Assembly: GCF_016907655.1 (NCBI RefSeq)
Contig: NZ_JAFBCL010000001.1
Span: 3,258,001-3,322,000 of the forward strand
Length of the DNA stretch: 64,000 nucleotides
Source of the DNA: Saccharothrix algeriensis
GTDB taxonomy: Bacteria; Actinomycetota; Actinomycetes; Mycobacteriales; Pseudonocardiaceae
Reading direction: 5' to 3'
The position numbers were made by a program, and so were the translations under genes. This document shows positions 24,874 to 32,996 of the stretch, piece by piece. The notes below the pieces were generated by a model. It was not told the origin of the DNA, did no database searches, and worked only from the letters and a program-made list of their open reading frames with translations. Position 1 is the first letter of the stretch; each line of letters opens with the position of its first letter.

Positions 24874-25632
24874 ATGTCGACAAATCGTTTTGGCGTGCGC
24901 ACCCTCGCCAAGGGCGGCGCCGTGCTGGCCGCCGCCGCGGTCCTCGCGCTGGGCACGGCGGGCCCGGCGTCCGCGCACGTCACCGCGTCCACCCCGAAGG
25001 ACGCCGTGCAGGGCGGCTACACCAAGGTCACCCTGCGGGTGCCCAACGAGCGGCCCGAGAACGGCACCGTGAAGCTGGAGCTGACCCTGCCCGCGGAGTA
25101 CCCGCTCGCGTCGGTCAGCACCCGGCCGACGCCCGGCTGGAAGGTCGAGGCGATCAAGGGCAAGCTCGACACCCCCGTGCAGGTCCACGGCCGCGAGGTC
25201 ACCGAGGCGGTCCGCTCGGTCGTGTGGACGGCGGATCCCGGCGTCCGCATCGAGCCCGGCCAGTTCAACGAGTTCGACCTGTCCATCGGCCCGCTGCCGG
25301 ACAACACCGACAAGCTGGTCCTGCCGACCAAGCAGACCTACGACAGCGGCGAGGTCGTCGACTGGAACACCCCGCCGCCCGCCGAGGGCGCCGAGGAGCC
25401 GCAGCACCCCGCGCCGGTGCTCAACCTGGTCCCGAAGAAGGACGGCGACGACCACCACGGCGAGAGCTCCGGCGCCGCGGAGGGCTCCGACGACCACGCG
25501 GCCCCGGCCGCGACCGACGACACCGCCCGCTGGCTGGGCGGCGCCGGGCTGGCCGTCGGCGCGCTCGGCCTCGGCCTCGCCGTCGGCGCGGTCCTGCGGT
25601 CGCGCCGCGCGACCGGCAAGCCGTCGGCATGA
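24874..25632 (+). CDS. YcnI family copper-binding protein (DUF1775)
   Basis: 252 residues. A signal peptide ends at GPASA, leaving His as the mature first residue (HVTASTPKDAVQGGYTKVTL); in characterised YcnI that N-terminal histidine helps to bind Cu(II). The beta-sandwich follows, with PTPGWKVEAIKGKL and IEPGQFNEFDLSIGPLP. Then come an acidic-histidine linker (GDDHHGESS, SDDHAAP) and a C-terminal membrane helix, so the domain is anchored outside the membrane. AGGAG about 10 bases upstream marks the ATG. The next gene, CopC, overlaps the stop by ATGA. Confidence 0.93.
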   Translation: MSTNRFGVRTLAKGGAVLAAAAVLALGTAGPASAHVTASTPKDAVQGGYTKVTLRVPNERPENGTVKLELTLPAEYPLASVSTRPTPGWKVEAIKGKLDTPVQVHGREVTEAVRSVVWTADPGVRIEPGQFNEFDLSIGPLPDNTDKLVLPTKQTYDSGEVVDWNTPPPAEGAEEPQHPAPVLNLVPKKDGDDHHGESSGAAEGSDDHAAPAATDDTARWLGGAGLAVGALGLGLAVGAVLRSRRATGKPSA

Positions 25633-26174
25633 GGCGCGCGCTCACGCTCCTGCTGGCCTGCCTCCTGGCGGGCGGCGCGGCACTGGTCGCGGCCGGTCCC
25701 GCCCTGGCCCACAACGTGCTGGTCAGCAGCGACCCGAAGGACGGGCAGACCCTGGAGACGGGGCCGGCGCAGATCACGCTGACCTTCGACCAGCCGGTGC
25801 AGGCCGGTGAGAAGTTCAACACCATCACCGTCAAGGGCCCGGAGGACACCCGCTGGGAGGCCGACGGCGAGCCCACCGTCAAGGACAACTCGGTGACCTT
25901 CGCCGTGCGCCCCCTGGGACCGGCGGCCGAGTACAGCGTCGGCTACCGCATCCTGTCGGCGGACGGCCACTCCGTGACCGGGAACCTGAAGTTCACCACC
26001 ACGAAGGCCGGCACCGGCACCCCGGCGCCGCCCACCACCGCCGCGCAGGCGTCCACCGACGGGGACGGCGGCGGGGTGCCGATCTGGGTCTGGATCGCGG
26101 GCGCGGTGGTGCTGCTCGGCGGCGGCGTGTACTTCGCGCTGCGCGGCGGGACCAAGGAGGCCGGCGGGCGATGA
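25629..26174 (+). CDS. copC: CopC domain copper-binding protein, membrane anchored
   Basis: 181 residues. The signal peptide ends at GPALA; the mature start HNVLVSSDPKDGQTLETGP matches CopC, where the first histidine, an acid and a distal histidine hold Cu(II). The second site region is ILSADGHSVTGNLKFTT. After a Thr/Pro linker, a membrane helix (VPIWVWIAGAVVLLGGGVYF) anchors the protein. It overlaps the previous and next genes by ATGA, giving strict coupling YcnI-CopC-CopD. CopC passes copper to CopD. Confidence 0.93.
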   Translation: MRRALTLLLACLLAGGAALVAAGPALAHNVLVSSDPKDGQTLETGPAQITLTFDQPVQAGEKFNTITVKGPEDTRWEADGEPTVKDNSVTFAVRPLGPAAEYSVGYRILSADGHSVTGNLKFTTTKAGTGTPAPPTTAAQASTDGDGGGVPIWVWIAGAVVLLGGGVYFALRGGTKEAGGR

Positions 26175-27193
26175 CCGCGCACCCGACCACCACCCCCACC
26201 TCCCGGCCCTGGGTCGCCGGCGTCCTGCTCGCGGGCGGGGCGGCCGGCGTGTTCCTGGGCCTGGGGCTGTCGACCACGCCGGAAGCGGTCGGCGTGACCG
26301 AACCGGGTGTGGTGGTCGGGTTCGCCCAACCCCTGGTGCGGACCCTGCTCGACCTGTCCGCGACGGCGGTGGTGGGCCTGAGCCTGCTGCCCAAGCTGCT
26401 GGGCTTCGACCGGCCGCACCTGACCGAGCCGGTGCTGCGCCTCGCGCGGCCCGCCGCGGTGGTCGCCGCGGCGGTCTGGGCCCTCACCGCGCTGCTGTCG
26501 ATCGTCATCCGGGCGTACGAGACGCGCCCGGACGTGGCCGTCACCCCGGGCTCGGTGGTCGACTACGTGCAGCGGGTCGGCGCGGGCCAGGGGCTGCTGT
26601 TCAGCGCGGTGTGCGCCCTGGCCTACCTGGGGATCGGCGCCCTGGCCGTCCGCCGGGGCGAGTCCGTGCCCGCCGAGCTGCGCGTCCTGGTCTCCATGTT
26701 CGGCCTGCTCCCGCTGCCGGTGACGGGCCACGCCTCGAACTGGGAGTACCACGACTACTCCATGATCTCGATGGAGCTGCACGTGCTGGGCGCGGCGGCG
26801 TGGACGGGCGGCCTGGGCGCGCTGGTCGTGCTGGTGGCCCACCGGCGCGGGCTGCTGGCGGAGGCGCTGCCGAAGTTCTCCCGGCTGGCGACGATCAGCC
26901 TGGTCCTGGTGTCGGTCACCGGCCTGTTCAACGGCGTGCTGGAACTGGCCCTCAACCCCGTGGTCGGGCTGCCCGGCTCGCTGTTCACCACGTCCTACGG
27001 GCTGATCCTGCTGGGCAAGGTCGGCTGCGCCGGGCTGCTGGCGCTGCTGGGCGCCGCCATCCGCTGGCGGCTGCTGCCGCACATCGCGCGGCACCGGGCG
27101 ACGGCGATCGTGGGGTGGGCGGCGTTCGAGCTGGCCGTCATGGGGGTGGCCTTCGGCCTGGCGGTCGTCCTGTCCCGGGCCCCCGTCGCCTGA
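26171..27193 (+). CDS. copD: CopD domain copper import/resistance membrane protein
   Basis: 340 residues with about eight to nine membrane helices. The GHASNWEYHDYSMISMELHVLGAAAWTGGL segment carries the conserved histidines and the W-x-GG pattern of CopD, and the last helices end MGVAFGLAVVLSRAPVA, as usual. It is a stand-alone CopD, not the CopC-CopD fusion seen in many actinobacteria. It works as the inner-membrane partner of CopC, probably importing copper for cuproenzymes. Confidence 0.92.
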   Translation: MTAHPTTTPTSRPWVAGVLLAGGAAGVFLGLGLSTTPEAVGVTEPGVVVGFAQPLVRTLLDLSATAVVGLSLLPKLLGFDRPHLTEPVLRLARPAAVVAAAVWALTALLSIVIRAYETRPDVAVTPGSVVDYVQRVGAGQGLLFSAVCALAYLGIGALAVRRGESVPAELRVLVSMFGLLPLPVTGHASNWEYHDYSMISMELHVLGAAAWTGGLGALVVLVAHRRGLLAEALPKFSRLATISLVLVSVTGLFNGVLELALNPVVGLPGSLFTTSYGLILLGKVGCAGLLALLGAAIRWRLLPHIARHRATAIVGWAAFELAVMGVAFGLAVVLSRAPVA

Positions 27194-27313
27194 GCCGGCG
27201 CGGTGCGCCGCGGGCCGCCGACGCGAGGTGGTTCACCCGTTGGAGGAACACCGGCCGACTTGAGGCCCTGTCGGTGAGCGGACCGTCCGGTGCGGTGAAC
27301 TGCGCCGAACGGA

Positions 27314-27613
27314 TCAGTCGTTGATCAGCCTCGCCGTCGGGTCCGCGCGGAGCGCGGCCAGCCTGGCCACCGCCGCTCGACCGCGGCGGTCCAGCTCCTG
27401 CGCGTCGATCCAGCCGCGCGCGAAGCAGCGGTAGTCCCGGGCGAGCCCGACCAGCTCGGCCAGGTGGTCGGCGGAGCGCCGGCGGCGCTCCTCGCCGAGG
27501 GCCGCCAGCAGGGGCAGCCCGGCGTCCACGATCCCGTCCAGCACCCGCGCGGCCTCCAGCGCGCGCTTCGCGCGCCGACGCCGGGCGCCCACCAGCCGAC
27601 CGATCACGCGCAC
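27314..27613 (-). CDS. Small helical protein of unknown function
   Basis: About 97-99 residues from GTG at 27613 or 27607. The sequence is nearly all helix and rich in Arg and Ala: RRRRAKRALEAARVLDGIVD, then SADHLAELVGLARDYRCFARGWIDAQELDRRG. Third codon positions are almost entirely G or C, which supports a real gene, and GGTGAG lies before the start. No membrane helix or known motif is visible. It converges with the copper locus. Confidence 0.65.
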   Translation of the reverse strand: MRVIGRLVGARRRRAKRALEAARVLDGIVDAGLPLLAALGEERRRRSADHLAELVGLARDYRCFARGWIDAQELDRRGRAAVARLAALRADPTARLIND

Positions 27614-27700
27614 CTCACCGCACCCCCGTGCACCCCGTCACCCCGTGAGTCGCGCCCGGCGGTCCGGGCGTTACCCGTTCGTTCCCCCACCGCACCGGGA

Positions 27701-28555
27701 TCAGCGGTATGGGGTCCACGGCGTCGTGGTGTCGCCGGCGCGCAGGGCGGCCAGCCGTCGGCGCAGCTCACCGCGCACGTCGGGGTGGCTGCGCAGGATC
27801 GGCAGCACGCTGGTCGTCAGCTTCAGCTCCCGCACGTCCCGCAGCACCGCGAAGCCCGGCCACCGCGTGACGTCGAACCCGTACACCCGCGCCAGCTGCC
27901 GGTACCAGCGCACCGGGTGGCCGAAGCGCGCCACGCCCACCGGCAGGGTGCTCAGGTCCCACTCGCGGGGCCCGATGCTGGTCGAGTCGAAGTCGCAGAG
28001 CACCGGCCCGTCGGGGCTGGGGATCAGGTTGCCCAGGTGCGCGTCGCCGTGCAGCACGCCCTCCGGCAGGTCGGTCGGCAGGTCGGTCAGCCGCCGCTCC
28101 GCGGCGGCCACCCGCTCCTCCAGGAACTCGCGGTCCGAAGTGGACAGCTCCTCGGCGTCGGCGATGCGCCGGCGCACGTCGTCCAGCGGCGACCAGCGCG
28201 GCAGCTCGAACGGGGGCGGGGGCAGGGAGTGCAGGCGGCGCAGCAGCAGGCCCAGGTCGCGGCCGTCGACCGGCGGGCCGCCGGAGTCCACGGTGTGCCA
28301 GACCGTCGCCAGGTGCCCGCCCACGGCGAGCGGCTGCGGGAACCGCTCGACCAACCGCACCGCGGGCACCTCGTGGTCGGCCAGCCAGCGGGCGACCCGG
28401 ACCACCTTCTCGGCCCGGTGCCCCAGGGCCATCGACCCGACGATCCGCACGACGACCCGGTCGGCCGGGAGGTCGAACACGGCGTTCGAGGTGAACTTCA
28501 CCAGCCGGGCGCCGCGGTGCGTCAGGCCCAGCGGGGCGCACAGCCGCTCCAGCAC
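27701..28555 (-). CDS. Aminoglycoside phosphotransferase (APH) family kinase-like protein
   Basis: 284 residues from GTG at 28555. VLHGDAHLGNLIPSPDG is the APH catalytic loop (HGDxxxxN) and VLCDFDSTSIGPREWDLS the metal-binding DFD block. The N-lobe has VVVRIVGS with HRAEKVVRVARWLADH. The family phosphorylates small hydroxyl compounds; the substrate is not predictable. In-frame sequence upstream (LITGVALDGRFTPAALTA) looks coding but offers no ATG, GTG or TTG, so the true start may be a CTG overlapping the preceding TGA. It lies 50 bases after the HTH-TPR regulator on the same strand, probably one operon. Confidence 0.85.
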   Translation of the reverse strand: MLERLCAPLGLTHRGARLVKFTSNAVFDLPADRVVVRIVGSMALGHRAEKVVRVARWLADHEVPAVRLVERFPQPLAVGGHLATVWHTVDSGGPPVDGRDLGLLLRRLHSLPPPPFELPRWSPLDDVRRRIADAEELSTSDREFLEERVAAAERRLTDLPTDLPEGVLHGDAHLGNLIPSPDGPVLCDFDSTSIGPREWDLSTLPVGVARFGHPVRWYRQLARVYGFDVTRWPGFAVLRDVRELKLTTSVLPILRSHPDVRGELRRRLAALRAGDTTTPWTPYR

Positions 28556-28605
28556 GGCGGTCAGCGCGGCGGGGGTGAACCGGCCGTCCAGCGCGACTCC
28601 CGTGA

Positions 28606-29988
28606 TCAGGCCGCGCTGTCGTTGCCGGTGAACTTGGCGACCCGTTCGGCCAGCTCACGCGCGTCGGGGTTGTTGCGGCGCTTCTCCGCCTCGTGCTGCA
28701 GCGGTCGCATCCGGTCCTTGGTGCGCACCGACTTCAGGCCCTCGGACAGGTCGATCGCCTGCCGGCCGACCTTCGCGCCGTGGTCGATGTCGCCCTCCAG
28801 CAGGTGGTTGATCGACAGCGAGGTCAGGTTGAACGACCGGCTGCGGCTCATGTCCTCGCCGTAGCCGCCGATGGCCTTGGACAGCGCCGGGATCGCGATC
28901 CGGGTGTACTTCGCGTCCACGGTCTGCGCCAGCTCGGTGTGGACCGTGCCGATCATCGCCGACAGGTCGTTGAGGTCGAAGAACTTGGCCCACGCCGGGG
29001 CCTCGGCGATGTTGGCCCGCGCGAACTCGTCGCGCGCCCGGCCGAGCAGCTTGAGCGCCTGGTTGTCGGAGCCCATCTTCGCGTAGGCCCAAGCCTCGTT
29101 CGCGCACAGGATGCCGACCGCCAGCTCCGAGCCGGAGTTCTGCGCGGCCAGCTGGCCCAGCTGGAACACCTTGAGCGCGTCGTCCGGCGCGTTCTGGTGC
29201 AGGTACACGCGGCCCATCCGGTACAGGATGTTCGCCACGAGCTCTTCCTTGCGGCCCTGCTTCGCGAGCCCCAGCGCCTGGCCGAAGTGGTTGCGCGCCG
29301 AGTCGTACAGGCCGGTGTCGAAGGAGGTCCAGCCGGCCAGGTTGTGCAGGTCCGCGAGGGCGACGTAGAGCCGCTCCTTCACCAGGTCCGTGGCGTTCGC
29401 GCCGAGCATCTGCTGCCCCCACGACAGCTGCGCGACGACGGCGTCGCGGCACGAGCCGCCGCCGTACTGGTAGTCCAGGGTGCGCAGCGCCCTGGTGGCC
29501 GCTTCGACCTGGCGGACGTCGGTCATGCCGATCCGGCCGGGGGCCGGTGTCTGCGCGGGCGACGAGGCCCAAGACCCGGAGTCCGTGCCGAACACGGCCG
29601 CGCCGACGGTGATGGCGGCGGCGTGCGCGAGGAACTTCCTTCGCTTCACCGACTCGTCCTCCTCAGACTGGGGTGCCTCCGCGGTCGCGGCCACCCGCAC
29701 TGCCGTGGCCTCGTCGTAGGCGAGGCCCATGTATCCCCTGGGGACACCCAAGCCGGCGGCGATCCGGGCCAGGACGTCGTAGGCCATGACCTGACGACCC
29801 TTGAGGATCTCCGACACTTCGGACTGCGACTGGCCCGTGAGCGCCGCTATCTGGCGCTGGGACACGCCGTGGCGGCGGAGCAGCCGGTACACCGAGCTGA
29901 TCTCCCGCTTGGCCAGCGCGTCCCGCATCTCCTGCTGGTCCCAGACGTCCGGCGTAACAGGAGAGCCTTGCGAACCGATGGTGTTCAA
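28606..29988 (-). CDS. HTH-XRE regulator with TPR-like repeats, NsdA-like
   Basis: 460 residues from TTG at 29988, with GAGGGGGCGCAA in front. Residues 20-85 are a Cro/CI-type helix-turn-helix (VSQRQIAALTGQSQSEVSEILKGRQVMAYDVLARIAAGL). At about 116-137 comes KRRKFLAHAAAITVGAAVFG, which looks like a Tat signal but sits in the middle of a cytoplasmic regulator. From 160 on there are TPR-like helices (LADLHNLAGWTSFDTGLYDSARNHFGQAL and so on). This layout matches NsdA-type regulators of Streptomyces, where the family represses sporulation and antibiotic production; that role here is inference. The gene is divergent from two small genes at 30205 and 30542. Confidence 0.88.
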   Translation of the reverse strand: MNTIGSQGSPVTPDVWDQQEMRDALAKREISSVYRLLRRHGVSQRQIAALTGQSQSEVSEILKGRQVMAYDVLARIAAGLGVPRGYMGLAYDEATAVRVAATAEAPQSEEDESVKRRKFLAHAAAITVGAAVFGTDSGSWASSPAQTPAPGRIGMTDVRQVEAATRALRTLDYQYGGGSCRDAVVAQLSWGQQMLGANATDLVKERLYVALADLHNLAGWTSFDTGLYDSARNHFGQALGLAKQGRKEELVANILYRMGRVYLHQNAPDDALKVFQLGQLAAQNSGSELAVGILCANEAWAYAKMGSDNQALKLLGRARDEFARANIAEAPAWAKFFDLNDLSAMIGTVHTELAQTVDAKYTRIAIPALSKAIGGYGEDMSRSRSFNLTSLSINHLLEGDIDHGAKVGRQAIDLSEGLKSVRTKDRMRPLQHEAEKRRNNPDARELAERVAKFTGNDSAA

Positions 29989-30204
29989 TTGCGCCCCCTC
30001 ACAGTCCCTTGGGCGTCAACCGCAGAGTAGGGGCACTCCCCCAAGTGCAGGAAGTGTCGATCGGCGAGGCTGATCGGCCCTGCCGAACTCCGCTGACCGC
30101 TTACCGTGGAACGACCACCGGCTAGCGCTATGACGTCCCGATCCGGGTTGAATCATCGCAATCTGGGATCCGGTAAGCGAGTGAGCACGGAGAGGAAATC
30201 GGAA

Positions 30205-30528
30205 GTGGACCTGATCGAGCGGGCGGTGACCACCACGGGTGGGTCGGCAGCGCGCGCCGTCGCCACGACCGCGCCCTCCCCGGCTCCGACGACTGTCCGG
30301 GAGTCGACCGACCTCGACTCCGGATGGCGCGGCTCTACCGGGCAGCGACGCTGGTGGCGGATCCGCTGCAGCGACGTGGTCGACCGGGAGCGCTGCCTCA
30401 CCGTGCTGGTCGACCGGGGCCGCGTGGTCCTGGTCGGCCCGCCGGGTGAGACCGCGGTGCTCTCGGCGGACCAGCTCGGCCAACTCAGGTCCGCGCTACG
30501 CGAAGCCGCCGAGCAGGCGGAAAGGTGA
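30205..30528 (+). CDS. Small protein of unknown function, divergent from the NsdA-like regulator
   Basis: 107 residues. GTG at 30205 is preferred: GGAGAGG lies 9-10 bases upstream, and the codons before it (AGG AAA TCG GAA) lack the usual bias. The first 45 residues are Thr/Ala-rich and probably flexible. The rest, RRWWRIRCSDVVDRERCLTVLVDRGRVVLVGPPGETAVLS and the helix SADQLGQLRSALREAAEQAE, forms a compact beta-beta-alpha unit. No family recognised. The next small gene starts 13 bases later, so the two form a pair. Confidence 0.7.
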   Translation: MDLIERAVTTTGGSAARAVATTAPSPAPTTVRESTDLDSGWRGSTGQRRWWRIRCSDVVDRERCLTVLVDRGRVVLVGPPGETAVLSADQLGQLRSALREAAEQAER

Positions 30529-30541
30529 CGGTGACGTTTCG

Positions 30542-30904
30542 GTGGACGAGATCCTCGGACAAGTTCTTCGCAACGCGGTGTGGGAGCGGCTCGACCTGCT
30601 CACCGAGCTGGCCAACGAGGCCGACGCCCCGTCCCTGCTGTCGGTGGCCCGCTCCGAGCTGCCCCGGCTGACCGAGGGGTGGCGGGCGCTGCTGGCCGCG
30701 CACGAACCGGACGAGAAGGGCAACTGCCCCGAGTGCTCCGGTCGGTGGCGGCAGCAGAAGAGCCCGTGCTCGGTGTGGCGCGCCGCGTACGAACACCTGG
30801 TCGCGGGTGGTCTGGCCCCGCGCCCGGCTCGGCACCTGCGCTCGGCCCCGGTGACCCCTCCGGTCACCCGGACGCGCCGGGCGGCGGTGGCCAGAGCCCG
30901 CTGA
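30542..30904 (+). CDS. Small Cys-containing protein, possible zinc-binding
   Basis: 120 residues from GTG at 30542. An N-terminal helical part (VLRNAVWERLDLLTELANEAD) is followed by LLAAHEPDEKGNCPECSGRW and then SPCSVWRAAYEHLVAG. The His plus C-x2-C plus single Cys could make one zinc site. The last 30 residues are basic and Pro/Arg-rich. It follows the 30205 gene closely and is opposite the NsdA-like regulator; small Cys-rich proteins beside XRE regulators are common in this order, but no function is established for this one. Confidence 0.7.
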   Translation: MDEILGQVLRNAVWERLDLLTELANEADAPSLLSVARSELPRLTEGWRALLAAHEPDEKGNCPECSGRWRQQKSPCSVWRAAYEHLVAGGLAPRPARHLRSAPVTPPVTRTRRAAVARAR

Positions 30905-31224
30905 CGGGCGGTCCCGACCTGTCGTTCCCCCGACGCGACACGGTCGAGCACCCGCCTACTGGCCGGCGGTCCGGGACGTGCGAACCCCCGACCGCGACGA
31001 ACGGACCGCCGGCCGGCTGACAACTCCATCCCCGAGACATCCGCGGGCCGGTGCTGTGCACCTTCCCTCCCCGACCGGCACCGGTCCGCGGGCACCACGT
31101 CGGCTCCCGATGCCTGCACCTCCCGCGCAGGCATCGGGAGCCGGTTCCACTCCCGGCCGTCGGCGGCGCACATCGGCAGCGCACTTCAGGGGCGCACGTC
31201 AGGGGAACACTTCGGCAGCGCACG
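30905..31224. other. Convergent intergenic region with one strong hairpin
   Basis: 320 bases between convergent genes. It holds the hairpin at 31101-31143 and, at 31173-31226, a short imperfect duplication of TCGGCAGCGCACNTCAG. Open frames here lack a plausible product. Confidence 0.5.
31101..31143. terminator. Bidirectional hairpin terminator
   Basis: A 17-bp perfect stem (31101-31117 with 31127-31143) and a 9-base loop lie between the plus-strand small gene pair and the end of the minus-strand SDR gene. Confidence 0.75.
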
Positions 31225-32016
31225 TCAGCGGTGCACCCCGGTGCGCCAGGTCAGCCGGCCGGTCAGGCCCGGGAACAGCCGGCCCGCCACCTCGAAGACC
31301 TTGAGCTGCCAGGGGAACACCCGCTCGTCCCGGTCGTGCTCGACGACGTGCGCGATCTCGCGGGCCACCCGCTCCGGCGCGACGGTGGGGATCAGCCGGG
31401 CGATGCGCGGGATGCGCTCCTCCGCGCCCGGGTTGTTGGCGAAGTACCGGCTGCTCACCTTCCCGGGCACGACCTCGCTGACGCCCACGCCCGTGCCGCG
31501 CAGGTCCAGCCGCAGCGCGGCGGTCAGCCCGCGCAGCGCGTAGCGGGAGGCCGTGTACCCGGTCGCGCCGGGCCACGGCAGGCGGGACGCCGGCGAGTTC
31601 ACGTTGACCACCCGCCCGGTGCCGCGGGCCCGCATGGCGGGCAGGAGCTCCCTGGTCAGGTGCAGCGCCGCGGTGAACGGCAGGGCCGTCATCGCCACCA
31701 GCTCGTCGGTCGGGGTGTCGTCCAGGAACAGCCACCGCCCCGCGCCGGCGTTGTTGACCAGCACGTCCGGCGGCCCGTGCTCCGCCAGCACCCGTGCGGC
31801 CAGCGCGCGGACCCCGTCGACGTCCGAGAGGTCGGCGGGCAGCGCGACCGAACGGCCGCCGGAACGCGAGGACCGCTCGACGAGCGCTCCGAGCGCTTCA
31901 CCGCTGCGCGCCACGAGCAGGACAACCGCCCCGCGCCGGGCCAGTTCCAGCGCCGTCGCGGCGCCGATGCCCTGCGACGCGCCCGTGATCAAGACCGTCC
32001 GCCCTGCCAACCGCAC
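31225..32016 (-). CDS. SDR family oxidoreductase
   Basis: 263 residues. VLITGASQGIGAATALEL is the cofactor loop, VLLVARSGEAL suggests NADP(H), and NNAGAG, the Ser in VNVNSPASRLPW and YTASRYA (Y-x3-R, where the usual catalytic Lys is replaced by Arg) follow. GTG at 32016 is chosen because GGGAGGG lies 9 bases upstream; the open frame continues to 32361 but without coding character. The missing Lys is notable and may reduce activity. The gene is divergent from the TetR-type gene, which may control it. Confidence 0.85.
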   Translation of the reverse strand: MRLAGRTVLITGASQGIGAATALELARRGAVVLLVARSGEALGALVERSSRSGGRSVALPADLSDVDGVRALAARVLAEHGPPDVLVNNAGAGRWLFLDDTPTDELVAMTALPFTAALHLTRELLPAMRARGTGRVVNVNSPASRLPWPGATGYTASRYALRGLTAALRLDLRGTGVGVSEVVPGKVSSRYFANNPGAEERIPRIARLIPTVAPERVAREIAHVVEHDRDERVFPWQLKVFEVAGRLFPGLTGRLTWRTGVHR

Positions 32017-32381
32017 GAGAACACCCTCCCGGACACCGATCGGATCGTCGTCGGCGCGAAGCGCCACGAACAGCGTCGCCGCCGCGGGGATGATCGCCAA
32101 GTCGCCTCCCACGATCGGCGAGCGGTCGACCGGGCCACCGGGGTGGCGGCCGACCGGCGAACGGCCGGTTGTCCCGGGGTGAACAGGCGATGGCGGCCCC
32201 GACCGACCCCCTCGGGGGCGCGGACGTCGGAGCGCCCCGGGGGACCGGTCGGACGGGGTCACGCGAGCCTCCCAGAACGTGAAATCTATTCGGATCCTAG
32301 GCGTGTTGCGCCGCCACCGGAAGTGGAGCGGTCCGGGAGCGGGCACTATGGAACTCCGCAACCCACCTCGCAGGAGTCGCC
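32017..32381. other. Divergent promoter region of SDR and TetR genes
   Basis: 365 bases. The stretch 32275-32300 (GAAATCTATTCGGATCCTAG) is the only AT-rich part and the best promoter candidate; CCTAGG sits in it. A TetR operator would be expected here, but I do not see a convincing long palindrome. Confidence 0.4.
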
Positions 32382-32996
32382 GTGACCAGTACGACCCCCC
32401 TGCGCCGCCAGCCGGTGCAGCAGCGCAGCGCCAAGCGCGTCGAGCGGATGCTCGAAGCGTGTGCCTCGCTCATCGAGGAGGTCGGCTACGACGGGGTGAC
32501 AACGACGCTGATCGCGGAACGGGCGGGGGTCGCGGTCGGGTCGCTGTACCAGTTCTTCCCCGACAAGCGGGCCGTCGTCCAGGCGCTGACCCTGCGCAAC
32601 CTGGAGAAGTTCATCCAGGCGGTGGACGCCCGCTTCTCCTCCACCACCCTGGACCACTGGTGGGACGCCGTGGACGTGATCTTCGACGTCTACGTGTCCA
32701 TGCACCGCGAGGTGCCCGGCTTCAGCAAGCTGCACTTCGGCGACGTGGTCGACATGCGCCTGCTGGACGACCGCCGGGACAACAACACCGTCATCTCCGA
32801 CCGCATCGCGGAGATGATCTCGTCCAGGTTCGACATCGCGCTGGACGACCTGCGGCTGCCCATCTCGATCGCCGTCGAGGCGGCGGACGGCGTGCTCAAC
32901 CTGGCGTTCCGCCGCGACCCGGCGGGCGACCGGGAGATCCTGGCCGAGGCCGAGAACCTGGTCCGCGGCTACCTGTCCGCGCGCCTGCCCGGCTAG
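32382..32996 (+). CDS. TetR family transcriptional regulator
   Basis: 204 residues. The HTH lies at about 17-65 (KRVERMLEACASLIEEVGYDGVTTTLIAERAGVAVGSLYQFFPDK), with the typical GSLYxFFP end of the recognition helix. The rest is an all-helical ligand domain with a Trp pair (LDHWWDAVDVIFDVY). AGGAG 8 bases before GTG at 32382 supports the start. Its divergent neighbour is an SDR, the most likely target. It overlaps the end of the convergent PLP enzyme gene by 4 bases. Confidence 0.92.
   Translation: MTSTTPLRRQPVQQRSAKRVERMLEACASLIEEVGYDGVTTTLIAERAGVAVGSLYQFFPDKRAVVQALTLRNLEKFIQAVDARFSSTTLDHWWDAVDVIFDVYVSMHREVPGFSKLHFGDVVDMRLLDDRRDNNTVISDRIAEMISSRFDIALDDLRLPISIAVEAADGVLNLAFRRDPAGDREILAEAENLVRGYLSARLPG

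Noticed and set aside
32017..32361. N-terminal extension of the SDR protein
   Set aside because: The extension is Pro/Arg-rich without coding bias, and a good ribosome site precedes GTG at 32016 where the Rossmann fold starts.
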